Source: Paguma larvata (lineage: Eukaryota > Chordata > Mammalia > Carnivora > Viverridae). From it: 64,000 nt of DNA. The DNA lies in contig CM057825.1 in the NCBI GenBank assembly GCA_030068075.1, positions 78,817,123 to 78,881,122 of the forward strand, read 5' to 3'. This document shows positions 37,825 through 52,059 of the stretch, in pieces; positions within the stretch are counted from its first letter, which is position 1; each line of letters starts with the position of its first letter. The notes under the pieces are model-generated. The model did no database searches. It worked only from the letters and a program-made list of their open reading frames with translations, and had not been told where the DNA came from. Position numbers and translations under genes: made by a program.

Positions 37825-37925
37825 TTTCAACAAATATTTATTGATCACCTCTCTGGAGCAGGAATACAGGAAAGTACAAGGAATACAATGAATAAACAGA
37901 TAGTCTCTGTCCTCAAGCAATTTCT
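37825..37925 (+). mobile_element. Ancient interspersed repeat fragment, family not named
   Basis: 'tcaacaaatatttattgatc', 'ggaatacaatgaataaacag' and 'tctctgtcctcaagcaattt' are related to the fragments at 15775 and 32220. Confidence 0.45.
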
Positions 37926-38639
37926 GTTTTATTCTCTGAATATCCAGTTATCAAAATTCTACTCTCCCATACCCTACTCCACTGAAATTCCTCTGGAAGT
38001 CACTATTGCTGGACTTACCAAATAAGATGGACCTCAATAAGACCTTTTTGTAGCATTTAATAATATTGAGCACTAATAGTAGTAATTCCTGATGTCTAGA
38101 ATACTCTCTCCTGATTTTCTCTCACTTTCTGACTGAAACTTGCCAGTCTCTGTTGCTAGTTTTTCTTCTGTTCTTCTTTCTCCTGTTACCCCTTTAATTA
38201 ATATTTCTTAGTATTCTAGCTTCGCCCTTTTTCTTTTACACTCTACACTAGTAGTTCTCGAACTTTCAGAGTCATGAACTCCTTTGTGAATCTGAAGACG
38301 CTATACACCTCTCCATGGGGGGGGGATGAATCTACATAAAAATATACAAAAATTTGCATACATTTTTCAGGAGTTTCACAGATCTTTCTCCCTTCCCATA
38401 ATGCCCATCATTGAACTTCATGTTAAGGGGTTCTCAAGGTTTTAATGTCAACGACCCTCAAATATCTGTCTCCCACATACATCACTTTCCTGAGCAATAG
38501 GCCTACTTTCAAATGACTTATTGACAACTTCACATGAATGTCCCTTTAGGCATCTTAAAACTCAAGATATCCCAAACCAAACTCTTCATCTCTTTCCAAA
38601 CACCTATTCTCCTGGAGGACAATACCTATGGGAAAGAAA

Positions 38640-38830
38640 ACACTATTTTTGAACCTAATAGACCTAGATTTAAGTCCAGCCCTGGAAGCTTCAGAAATAT
38701 ACTTAACCTCTTTCTACTTTAATTTCTTCATATTTAACATGAGAATAGTACCTCCATTTCCTGTATTTTATGAGAATTAAAGCAGATAATTGGAAAATCC
38801 CTATCCAAGTGCCACTATATTGTATACATT
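38640..38830 (+). mobile_element. MIR SINE relic
   Basis: 'gacctagatttaagtccagc', 'cttaacctctttctacttta', 'tgagaatagtacctccattt' and 'tgagaattaaagcagataat' follow MIR order. Confidence 0.65.
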
Positions 38831-38924
38831 CCACAGATATTAATATTGCTGGATTCCCAATAGGGCAAAAGCAACACATTTCACAAAGTATCCTGTGTCA
38901 AAAATTCAGGAGTTATCTTTGCAC

Positions 38925-39330
38925 ACCCTTCCAACCTATCTCCTAAATGGCAGCCAGAAGATCCTCCCAAGACACAAATCTGATGATGCCATGACTATGC
39001 TTCAATCTTCCCAATCGCTTCTCATTGCTCCCAGGATTACATCTATCTTAGTATTGCACAGAAGGCTATGATCTAGCCCCTATGTCAAACTCATTCTCTG
39101 GATTACTTGTAGATCTCCCCAAAAGTGTGCAATGTTTTGGATTCCATAATCCTGTTCACACTGCTCCCCTTGCCTGAAATGTCCTCACCTCTCCACATCT
39201 TTTCTTGGTATTCAGGAAAACACCCATTCATCTTTCATAATACAGTTCAAGCATCACCTCTGCTATGAAATTACTCCTGACATCCTCCTGCCATACTGTT
39301 GATCACTGAGTCCTTTATCTCCCTTTATTA
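38925..39330 (+). mobile_element. L2 LINE relic
   Basis: L2 3' region in forward order: 'caaatctgatgatgccatga', 'cttctcattgctcccaggat', 'ctatgatctagccccta', 'ctccccttgcctgaaatgtc', 'caagcatcacctctgctatg'. Confidence 0.75.
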
Positions 39331-39594
39331 CCTGACAGATAATTTCTATCATGGTAAAGATGAATAGCATATGGTTCCTGGTTTCAAAAAGCTTACCATC
39401 ATCATTCAACCAGAAATCCTCTTATATAACCTGTAGGAGTAAGTCAATCATGAGGCATGAAAAATTGAGTTATAAGTTACTTCACACTCAGCTCAGTGGT
39501 CCCTTCTTAGAATCCTTTCTGTGACTCCCAAGGTCTGAGCTATGTGTGTGCATGTGTATAGCTATGTAAGTGTTAGCTGTATATAAAGTCATTT

Positions 39595-39700
39595 ACTCTT
39601 TACGGTGTATGTGGCAGGCACTATTATTATTCCCGTTTTACAGGTAAGAAAACTAAAGCAAAAAGAGACTAAGTAACTAATCTAACATTACCTACCCAGA
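39595..39700 (-). mobile_element. MIR SINE relic
   Basis: Read forward: 'ggcaggcactattattattc', 'ccgttttacaggtaagaaaa', 'agagactaagtaactaatct'. MIR in reverse. Confidence 0.6.
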
Positions 39701-40085
39701 ATTATTGGTATGAAAAAAAGTATGGACTTATGTTAATTTAAAAAGAACACAATTGATAGATGAAAATTATATACTATTTATAACTTAGTCGTTTGATGTA
39801 TATTTATTGAGCCTATTTAGGCCTGGTACACAAATAGAAAAACCTAAGTGCCCTATTTTCGAAAACAGTGATTCGTGCGAAATTAATAACTACGATATAA
39901 AGAATTATAGATTGTGTCTCTTGCAGCCCAGTAAGAACGTCTTAGGGTAGCGGAATCTACCAAATAGATCAATGAGTTGACGAACGAAATGAAATGAGCC
40001 ACTTAACCGAGACCAGGAGCCCTCCTCCTTCGACGTCACCCAGCCTCACCTTTCCTCCTCCCACATCGCTTTTGCCCCCGACTAT

Positions 40086-40090
40086 CCAAT
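40086..40090 (+). promoter_or_regulatory. CCAAT box (NF-Y type)
   Basis: TATCCAATGG context fits the NF-Y consensus. It lies 27 bp upstream of the NRF1 palindrome, within the usual distance of a start site. Confidence 0.6.
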
Positions 40091-40116
40091 GGAAGGTAGG
40101 CTCTACAGACGTACTG

Positions 40117-40128
40117 TGCGCATGCGCA
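40117..40128 (+). promoter_or_regulatory. NRF1 binding site, perfect palindrome
   Basis: TGCGCATGCGCA is the full symmetric NRF1 consensus. NRF1 is an established activator of nuclear genes for mitochondrial proteins, which fits MMADHC. Confidence 0.75.
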
Positions 40129-40129
40129 C

Positions 40130-40241
40130 CATCAATTCGACGATCCTTAGCATCGATGCTTTCGGAAGCAACTTCTTCAGCCTGGTCACTGCCAGCGTCG
40201 ACGCTATCTCTGCCGCCGTCGCCGCCGCCATTTTGACGGCG
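40130..40241 (+). other. MMADHC: MMADHC exon 1, non-coding; start uncertain
   Basis: The 3' end is set by the donor ...ACGGCG|GTAAGAG with GT at 40242-40243. The 5' end is a guess placed just after the NRF1 palindrome, because no start-site data are available. The exon contains CGGAAG and the GCCGCCATTTTG block common in first exons bound by YY1. The protein's start codon lies in exon 2, so this exon is 5' UTR. If transcription starts upstream of 40156, it also carries a complete 26-codon upstream ORF (see 40156-40236). Confidence 0.6.
40156..40236 (+). CDS. Possible upstream ORF in MMADHC exon 1
   Basis: An ATG at 40156 opens 26 codons ending in TGA at 40234-40236, five bases before the exon 1 donor. 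If included in the transcript it would be translated before, and separate from, the MMADHC ORF, and could lower initiation at exon 2. The context at the ATG (ATCG before it, C at +4) is not strong. The peptide, rich in Ser and Pro, resembles nothing I know. Whether it is transcribed depends on the unseen start site. Confidence 0.3.
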   Translation: MLSEATSSAWSLPASTLSLPPSPPPF

Positions 40242-40817
40242 GTAAGAGTGCGGAGTCTGGGACAGCTGGAGGCGGCGGTGGTAACTGGTATGGATGGTTT
40301 CCGCCCGCGTTAGCCTTTCCGAATTCGCCGGTCTTGGGGCCACAGCACTCGGTATTGCTTTTATTCCCGCAGGGTTCCTGTGTCTCTCCCCAGTTCTGTC
40401 ACTCTGTCTTTAGCCTGTTTTTCGCTTCCTCACTGTCAACTGCGCTCGAACCCTGGTTTGGAGCTGTTATCAACCACCGGCTCCCCTCCGCCCCCCCCCC
40501 GGACCTGTGTTACTATACCTGCTTCGACGCTCGGGACTCAGGCTGGGTCACAGACTCCTCGTTCCCCGCCCTCATCTGGTTCCAGTTGCTTTTGGGGGGT
40601 GGGAGGCACCAACACGGAGGGCTGCACGGCCTCCTCTGGGCATGGATCTGTGCCCTTTAGGGGGAGAGGGGGGACCAGTTCTGGCGTTCTTGGGTTACGG
40701 AGAGAGCTTGGGTTTTAGTCTTAGTGGTGGTGGAGAGAAACATAGAATAGTCGGCGTTACCCGAGCTATGTGTTGTTGGAGCTTAATTTGTCACTATCTC
40801 GTTTTGTCCTTTCTCAG

Positions 40818-40868
40818 GAATAACTTTACGAAAGAAAAGATAATTTGCGTCCTCTCTCCCCGCTGGAA

Positions 40869-40877
<9 letters not shown>
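40818..40877 (+). other. MMADHC: MMADHC exon 2, carrying the start codon
   Basis: A 60-bp exon. The acceptor is a pyrimidine tract with CAG ending at 40817, and the donor is ACA|GTGAGTA with GT at 40878. The first 51 bases are 5' UTR. ATG at 40869 has G at -3 and G at +4, a strong initiation context. Three codons (Met-Ala-Thr) precede the donor. Intron 2 then runs 4.25 kb to exon 3. Confidence 0.9.
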
Positions 40878-45280
<4,403 letters not shown>

Positions 45281-45472
45281 TAAAATTTATTATTGATTTA
45301 CTTATAATTATCACAAAACATACTGAGTTGTGCTTTCTGTAATGTCTCGAGATTTTACAAATCTTACAAGATTGAGTTTATGCCATTAAAAATAAAATCA
45401 GAGTTCTGTATACATATTTATTTTTGAAAGCTACAATGAAAAAGAATACATTTGGTTTTTAAAACTTATTTT

Positions 45473-45696
45473 CGGGGCGCCTGGGTGGCTCAGTTCATTA
45501 AGCACCGGACTTCAGCTCAGGTCATGATCTCACGGTTCGTAGGTTCAAGCCTCGCATCATCAGGCTTTGTGCTGACAGCTCAGAGCCTGAAGCCTGCTTT
45601 GGTTTCTGTGTCTCCCCGTCTCTCTGCTCCTCTCCTGCTCATGCTCGCTCTCTCTCTCTCGTTCTCTCTCTCAAAAATAAATAAACATTAGATAAA
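45473..45696 (+). mobile_element. Carnivore SINE with target duplication, 200 bp past exon 3
   Basis: A well-preserved forward copy, 'cggggcgcctgggtggctca' to 'caaaaataaataaacatta'. The perfect 12-bp repeat AAAACTTATTTT flanks it (45461-45472, 45697-45708). Confidence 0.95.
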
Positions 45697-45828
45697 AAAA
45701 CTTATTTTGTTGAACCGTAGTTTCTATTGTAAACATACTTAGTCCTACCTGAAACAAATCCTCTTTCAATCCCATGAACTACTTCCAGTTATTTGCTGAA
45801 TTTCTTAAATTTAGCTGGTACTTTGTAT

Positions 45829-45850
45829 ATATATATATATACACACATGT
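45829..45850. repeat. (TA)n/(CA) short simple repeat
   Basis: TATATATATATATA followed by CACACATG. Confidence 0.8.
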
Positions 45851-46120
45851 GTATATTATTGAAATATGATTAACATACTTGTATTAGATTCAGATGTACA
45901 ATATAATGATTCAGCAGTTCTATACAACACCATCCTTAGATAAACGTACTCCTAATCCCCCTAATCTGTTTCACCTATGGCCCTCCTCTCCTCCCCTCTG
46001 GCAAACACCAGTTTATTCTCTTTATTTGAATCTGTTTTGTTTCTTTTATATTTTACAGTCATCTCACAAAACTTTATTTGTCAAACTAGTTCTCTTTAAT
46101 GTAGAAAAGAGGAAGGATTT
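45850..46120 (-). mobile_element. L1 3'-end fragment (outer copy)
   Basis: Forward phrases 'tattgaaatatgattaacat', 'gattcagcagttctatacaa' and 'caaacaccagtttattctct' show a reverse L1 3' UTR. A second L1 3' end begins immediately after at about 46140, so these are two separate insertions. Confidence 0.75.
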
Positions 46121-46140
46121 TTTTGAAGAATATAAATTTT

Positions 46141-46320
46141 TTTGAAATATAATTAACAGAGTGTATGTTAGTTTCAAGGATACAATAAAATGATTTACCA
46201 GTTTTGTACATTTCTCAGTGCTCATCAGGATAAGTGTACTCTTGATATCCTCTATTTTACCCCTCCCTCACACTTACACTCCTTATGGAAACCACTAGTT
46301 TGTTCTCTGTATTAAAGACT
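46141..46320 (-). mobile_element. Older L1, 3' part, left of the nested L1
   Basis: 'tgaaatataattaacagagt', 'gtacatttctcagtgctcat' and 'aaccactagtttgttctctg' are the L1 3' UTR in reverse. It ends in AAAGACT (46314-46320), which is repeated at 52855 where the same old L1 resumes. Confidence 0.8.
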
Positions 46321-46565
46321 ATTTTTTTTGTTTTGTTTGTTTGTTTTTAATAGAATTTTTGTCAAACTGGTTTCCAAACAACACCCAGTCCTCATCCAGA
46401 CAAGTGCCCTCCTTAATGCCCATCACCCACTTTCTCCTCTTCCCCACCCCCCATCAACCCTCAGTTTGTTCTCTGTATTTAAGACATCTCCTATTGTTTG
46501 CCTCCCGCCCTCTCTGTAACTTTTTTTTCCCCCTACACCTGTCCCATGATCTTCTGTTAAGTTTC

Positions 46566-47000
46566 TCAAGATCCACATGAGTGAAAACATACAGTATCTG
46601 TCTTTCTCTGCCTTATTTCACTTAGCATAATACCTTCCAGTTCCATCCATGTTGCTACACATGACCAGATTTCATTCTTTCTCATTGCCAAGTAGTATTC
46701 CATTCTATATATAACCCACATCTTCTTTATCCATTTGTCGGTTGATGGACACTTAGTCCCTACCATGATTTGGCTATTATCGAAAGTGCTGCTATAAACA
46801 TCGGGGTACACGTGCCCCCTATGCAACAACACTCCTGTATCCCTTGGGTAAATTCCTAGCAGTGCTTTTGCTGGGCCATAGGGTAGTTCTATTTTTAATT
46901 TTTTGAGGAACCTCCACACTGTTTCCAGAGCCGCTGCACTAGTTTGCATTCCCACCAACAGTGTAAGAGAGTGCCCATTTCTCCACATCCTTGCCAGCAT
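46566..47000 (-). pseudogene. L1 ORF2 C-terminal fragment
   Basis: A 144-codon reverse frame with the ORF2 tail signature: [50 protein letters not shown] and EIRQRKTDT. It is separated from the preceding ORF2 piece by a frame change; the overlapping reverse frame at 46895-47104 carries the neighbouring residues ([20 protein letters not shown] and a C-C-type segment). Confidence 0.9.
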
Positions 47001-47576
47001 CTGTAGTCTCCTGATTTGTTCATTTCGCCACTCTGACCAGCATGAGGTGGTATGTCAGTGTGATTTCCATTTGTATTTCCCTGATGATGAGTGACATTGA
47101 GCATCCTTTCATGTGTCTGTTGGTCATCTGGGTATCTTTGGAGAAGTGTCTATTCATATCTTCCGCCCATTTCTTCACTGGATTATTTGTTTTTCGGGTG
47201 CGGAGCTTGGTAAGTTCTTTATAGATTTTGGATACTAGCCCTTTATCTGATATGTCATTTGCAACTATCTTTTCCCATTCCGTTGGTTGCCTATTAGTTT
47301 TGTTGTTTGTTATCTTTGCCGTGCAGAAGCTTTTTATGTTGATGAGGTCCTAGTAGTTCATTTTTGCTTTTAATTCCCTTGCCTTTGGAGATGTATTGGT
47401 AAGAAATTGCTGTGACCGAGGTCAAAAAGATTTTTTCCTGCTTTCTCCTCTAGGGTTTTGATGATTTCCTGTCTCACATTCAGGTCCTTCATCCATTTTG
47501 AGTTTATTTTTGTGAATGGTATAAGAAAGTGGTCTAGTTTTTTTCTTCTGCGTATTGCTGTCCAGGTCTCCCAGCG

Positions 47577-47879
47577 TCATTTGTTAAAGAGGCTGTCTTT
47601 TTTCCTTTGGGTACTCTTTCCTGCTTTGTCGAAGATTAGTTGGTTATATGCTTGTGGGTCCATTTTTGGGTTCTCTATTCTAATCCATTGGTCTATGTGC
47701 CTGTTCTTGTGCCAGTACCATGCTGTCTTGATGATTACAGCTCTGTAGTAGAGGCTAATGTCACGGATTGTGATGCCTCCCATTTTGGTTTTCTTCTTCA
47801 ATGTTATTTTGGCTATTCGGGGTCTTTTGTGGTTCCACACAAATTTTAGGATTCTTTGTTCTAGTTTTGAGAAGAACAA
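47577..47879 (-). pseudogene. L1 ORF2 post-RT fragment
   Basis: A 100-codon reverse frame with [38 protein letters not shown] and [20 protein letters not shown], the conserved region downstream of the reverse transcriptase domain. It is in a different frame from its neighbours. Confidence 0.9.
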
Positions 47880-48203
47880 AGTTCTAGCTTCGCATTGAAT
47901 GTGTAGATTGCTTTGGGTAGTATTGCCATTTTAACGATATTTATTCTTCCAGTCCATGAGCATGAGTCCATTTCTTTGTGTCTTCTCCAATTTCCTTCAT
48001 AAGTTTTCTATAGTTTACAGCATACAGATCTTTTACATCTTTGGTTAGGTTTATTCATATGTATTTTATGGTTTTTGGTGTAATCGTGAATGGGATCAGT
48101 TTCTTTATATCTCTTTCCGTTGCCTCATTATTAGCATATAAAAATGCAACCAATTTGTGTACATTGTTGTACCCTGCAGCTTTGCAGAATTAATGTATCA
48201 GGT

Positions 48204-48425
48204 CTAGCAGGCTTTTGGTGAAGTCTCTTGGGTTTTCATGTAGGATATCATGTCATCTGTGAGAAGTGAAAGTTTGACTTCTTGGCCAGTTTTGCTGCCT
48301 TTTATTTTATTTTGTTGTCTGATTGCTGATGCTAGGACTTCCAACACTATGTTAAACAACAGTGGTGAGAGTGGACATCCCTGTTGTGTTCCTGATCTCA
48401 GGAGGAAAGTTCTGTTTTTCCCCAT
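48204..48425 (-). pseudogene. L1 ORF2 reverse transcriptase core fragment, catalytic motif changed
   Basis: A 73-codon reverse frame with [20 protein letters not shown] and then [12 protein letters not shown]. The usual L1 catalytic box is FADD; here it reads LTDD. Both aspartates remain, but the two preceding residues are changed. The frame is short and bounded by stops. Confidence 0.9.
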
Positions 48426-49453
48426 TGAGGATGATATTAGCAGTAGGCTTTACATACATGGTTTTTATGATGTTTAAGTATGTTTCTTCTATCCTTTCTT
48501 GAGGGTTTTTATTAAGAAAGGATGCTGTATTTTGTCAAATGCTTTTTCTGCAACTATTAACAGGATCATATAGTTCTTTTCTTTTGTTAATGTGATGTAT
48601 CACATTGATTGATTTGCGAATATTGAACCAATCCAGGAATGAATCCCACTTGATCAATATGAATAATTCTTTATATAAGCTGTTGAATTCGATTTGCTAG
48701 TATCTTGTTGAGAACTTTTGCATCCATGTTCATCAGGGATATTGGTCTGTAATTCTCCTTTGTTGGATTTCCGTCTGGTTTGGGAATCAAAGTGATGCTG
48801 GCATCATGGGATGAGTCTGGAAGTTTTCCTTCCATTTCTATTTTTTGGAACAGCTTGAGAAGGATAGGTATTAACTCTGCTTTAAATGTCTGGTAGAATT
48901 CCCCAGGGAAGCCATCTGGTCCAGGACTCTTTTTGGGAGATTTTTGAAAACTGATTCAATTTCTTCACTACTTATAGGTCTGTTCAAATTTTCTATTTCT
49001 TCCCATTTGACTTTTGGTAGTGTGTGGGTGTTTAGGAATTTGTCCATTTCTTCCAGGTTGTCCAGTTTTTTGGCATATAATTTTTCATAGTATTCCTTGA
49101 TAGTTGCTTGTATTTCTGAGGGATTGGTTGTTCAATCCATTTTCATTCATGATTTTATCTATTTGGGTCTTGTCTCTTTTCTTTTTGTCAATTTTTCTGT
49201 TTATCAATTTTGTTTATTTTTTCAAAAAACCAACTCTTAGTTTCAGTGATCTGTTCTACTGTTATTTTTGGGTTCTATATTGTTTATTTCTGCCCTGATC
49301 TTTATTATTCTCTTCTTCTGCTGGGTTTGGGGTGTCTTTGCTGTTCTGCTTCTAGTTCCTTTAGGTGTCCTGTTAGATTTCGTATTTGGGATTTTTCTTG
49401 TTTCTTGAGACAGACCTGGATTGCAATGTATTTTCCTCTTAGGACTGCCTTTG

Positions 49454-50134
49454 CTACGTCCCCAACGGTTTGGATTGTTGTCTTTTCATGTGTTTCCATG
49501 TATTAATTTCTTCTCTAATTGCCTGGGTGTCCCATTCGTTCTTTCGTAGAAAGTTCTTTAACCTCCATGCTTTTGGAACTTTTCCAGACTTTTTCCTGTG
49601 GTTCATTTCAACTTTCATAGCATTTAGACCTGAAAAGTGTGCACGGTATGATCTCAATTCTTTTATATTGATTGAGGGCTGTTTTGTGACCCAGTTAAGA
49701 TCTGTCTTGGAGAATGTGCCATGTGCACTTGAGAAGAAAGTGAATTCCACTACAATGGGATGTAGAATTCTAAATATATCTGCCAAGTCCATCTGGTTCA
49801 GTGTATCATTCAGGGCCATAGTCACTTTAGTGATTCTCTGTCTAGTTGATCTATCCATTGCTGTCAGTGGAATATTAAAGTCTCCTGCAATTACCACATT
49901 CTTACCAATAAGTTTGCTTATGTTTGTGATTGTTTTATATACTTGGGTGCTCCTGAATTCAGGTGCATAGACATTTATAATTGTTAGCTCTTCCTGATGG
50001 ATAGACCCCGTAATTGTTATATAATGCCCTTCTTCATGTCTTGTTGCAACCTTTACTTTAAAGTCTAGTTTGTCTGATATAAGTATGGCTACTCCAGCTT
50101 TCTTTTGACTTCCAGTAGCATGATAGTTCTCCAT
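49454..50134 (-). pseudogene. L1 ORF2 endonuclease fragment, catalytic motif lost
   Basis: A 226-codon reverse frame covering most of the AP-like endonuclease: AGVAILISDKLDFK, TIINVYAPE, IAGDFNIPLTAMDRS, and near the end RAHFSGLNAMKVEMN. The family's conserved SDH motif at that last site has become SGL, removing the catalytic Asp-His pair, and the SKxDH block reads SKTDLNW. The start of the domain is missing from this frame. The forward frame at 49470-49970 is only its shadow. Confidence 0.92.
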
Positions 50135-52059
50135 CCCCTCACTTTCAATCCGAAGGTGTCCTCAGGTCTAAAATGAGTCTCTTGTAGATAGCAAATAGAT
50201 AGGTCTTTTTTTTTTTTTTATCCATTCTGATACTCTGTGTCTTTTGATTGGAGCATTTAATCCATTTATTTACATTCAGTATCATTATTATTGAAACATG
50301 GGTTTAGTGTCATTGTGTTATCTGTAGGTTTTAATGCTTGTGTTGATACCTCTTTTACCTTGTGTTTTTTGCAACCCTTCACTCACAGAGTCCCCTTTAG
50401 GATCTCTTGTAGGGCTGGTTTAGTGGTAATGAATTCCGTCAGATTTTGTTTGTTTGGGAAAACCTTTATCTCTCCTTCTATTCTGAATGACAGGCTTGCT
50501 GGATAAAGGATTCTTGGCTGCATATTTTTCCTGTTCATCACATTGAAGATTTCCTGCCATTCCTTTCTGGCCTGTCAAGTTTCAGTAGATAGGTCTGCTA
50601 CTAGCCTTATGTGTCTACCTTTGTATGTTAAGGCCCGTTTATCCCTAACTGCTTTCAGATTTCTCTTTATCCTTGTATTTTGCTAGTTTCACTATGATAT
50701 GTCGTTCAGAAGATCGATTCAAGTTACGTCTGAGGGGAGTTCTCTGTGCCTCTTGGATTTCAATGTCTGTTTCCTTACCAGGTTGGGGAAGTTCTCAGCT
50801 ATGATTTGTTCAAGTACACTTCAGCCCTATTCTCTCTTCTTCTGGAATTCCTATGATCCGGATGTTGTTCTGTTTGTTTGCATCACTCAGCTCTCGAATT
50901 CTCCTTTCGTGCTCCTGCATCAGATTCTCTCTTTTTCTCGGCTTCCTCTTTTTCCATAATTTTATCTTGTAATACACCTATTTTCCCCTTTGCCTCTTCA
51001 ATCCATCAATGGCCGCCTCCATTTTATTTTGCACCTCATTTGTAGCATTTTTTAGTTTATCATGACTATTTTTTATTTCCTTGATCTCTAGCAATGGAGT
51101 CTCTGCTGTCTTCTATGCTTTTTTTCAAGCCCAGTGGTTAATTTTATGACTTTTACTCTAAATTCTTGTTCAGTTATGTTGGTTATATCTGTTTTGATCA
51201 ATTCCTTAGCTATTACTTCTTCCTGGAATTTCTTTTGAGGAGAATTCTTCCATTTCGTCGTTTTGGCTAGTTTTCTGTCCCTTGTAAGTTTTAAAAGCTT
51301 GTTACGTGCTCTGCACCTGCGAGTACTGCTTAATAAAAGTGGTCATACACTGTTCTAGTTCTGGCCGTTCAGGAAGTGTTTTTGGAGAGAGTTACTTGCT
51401 CTCTGTTGTTGTGACTTTGGTTGTTGATTTCCCTACTCATAGTGATGTTTTGGACCCTCCACTAGGTATGCTTTGGTTTGTTCCTTAAAATAGCCCTGGA
51501 ACGGCAGACAAACTGTAATAAAAACATGCAAACGCACAAACAAAACAAACAAATATCAGAAGACAAACTAAAAGCATAAAACCAGAATCACCAGCTACAA
51601 GTAAAGGGTGGAGGCAGTTCTGATGGAAAAGCATATACAAAGAGAGAAATGACATGAGCAGGGAGAAAGAGAAATGAACATTGACCAGGCAGAGAAACTA
51701 AAAGGCTTAATCCAGAGAGAGAGAAAGGAGAATAAGGAAGTCAAGGAAAAAGAAAGGAAGATAAAGTTACCCAGAGAAACTATACGGCCTGATTATTTCA
51801 AAGAGAGAGAAAGGAAAGAAGGAGGTGTAGTACATGCATCAAGAGAATGGATTAAATATATGTTTTTATTTTTTATTTTTTTAAATATGTGTTTTTAAAC
51901 GAATAACCAGAGTAACCAGCTTAGAGGAGGGAAGAGATAAGGAGGAAAGGGAGAATATATCTAAATAACAAGAATTGACCAAGAGTTAATCCAGGCAATG
52001 CCTCCGTGCTGGTTTCACAGTGTCCATCCAGCTCCAGTAGATAAGCAGCTACCCAGTGC

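Larger units (their letters stand above)
37086..39990. other. Intergenic DNA just upstream of MMADHC, old repeats only
   Basis: No exon-like sequence. A poly-A run lies at 37306-37321. A stretch at about 38255-38435, bounded by 'gtagttctcgaactttcag' and 'ggttctcaaggttt', may be a decayed hAT element. Named MIR and L2 pieces are listed separately. Confidence 0.45.
39995..40720. promoter_or_regulatory. MMADHC: CpG island at the MMADHC promoter
   Basis: The only sustained GC-rich, CpG-dense segment in the window; everything on either side is AT-rich. It covers the likely transcription start, the non-coding first exon and the start of intron 1. Features in order are an ACGTCA half-CRE (40033-40038), a CCAAT box (40086-40090), an NRF1 palindrome (40117-40128), an ETS core CGGAAG (40163-40168) and a YY1-like CCATTTTG site (about 40224-40235). 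No TATA box is seen. This is a typical housekeeping promoter, as expected for a ubiquitously needed mitochondrial gene. Open frames on both strands in this GC-rich stretch are chance. Confidence 0.85.

Noticed and set aside
39969..40343. 124-codon reverse frame and several forward frames in the CpG island
   Set aside because: GC-rich DNA lacks stop codons by composition. The frames cross the promoter motifs and the exon 1 donor, and the protein is unlike any known one.
49470..49970. 166-codon forward frame
   Set aside because: Exact antisense shadow of the L1 endonuclease frame on the reverse strand.
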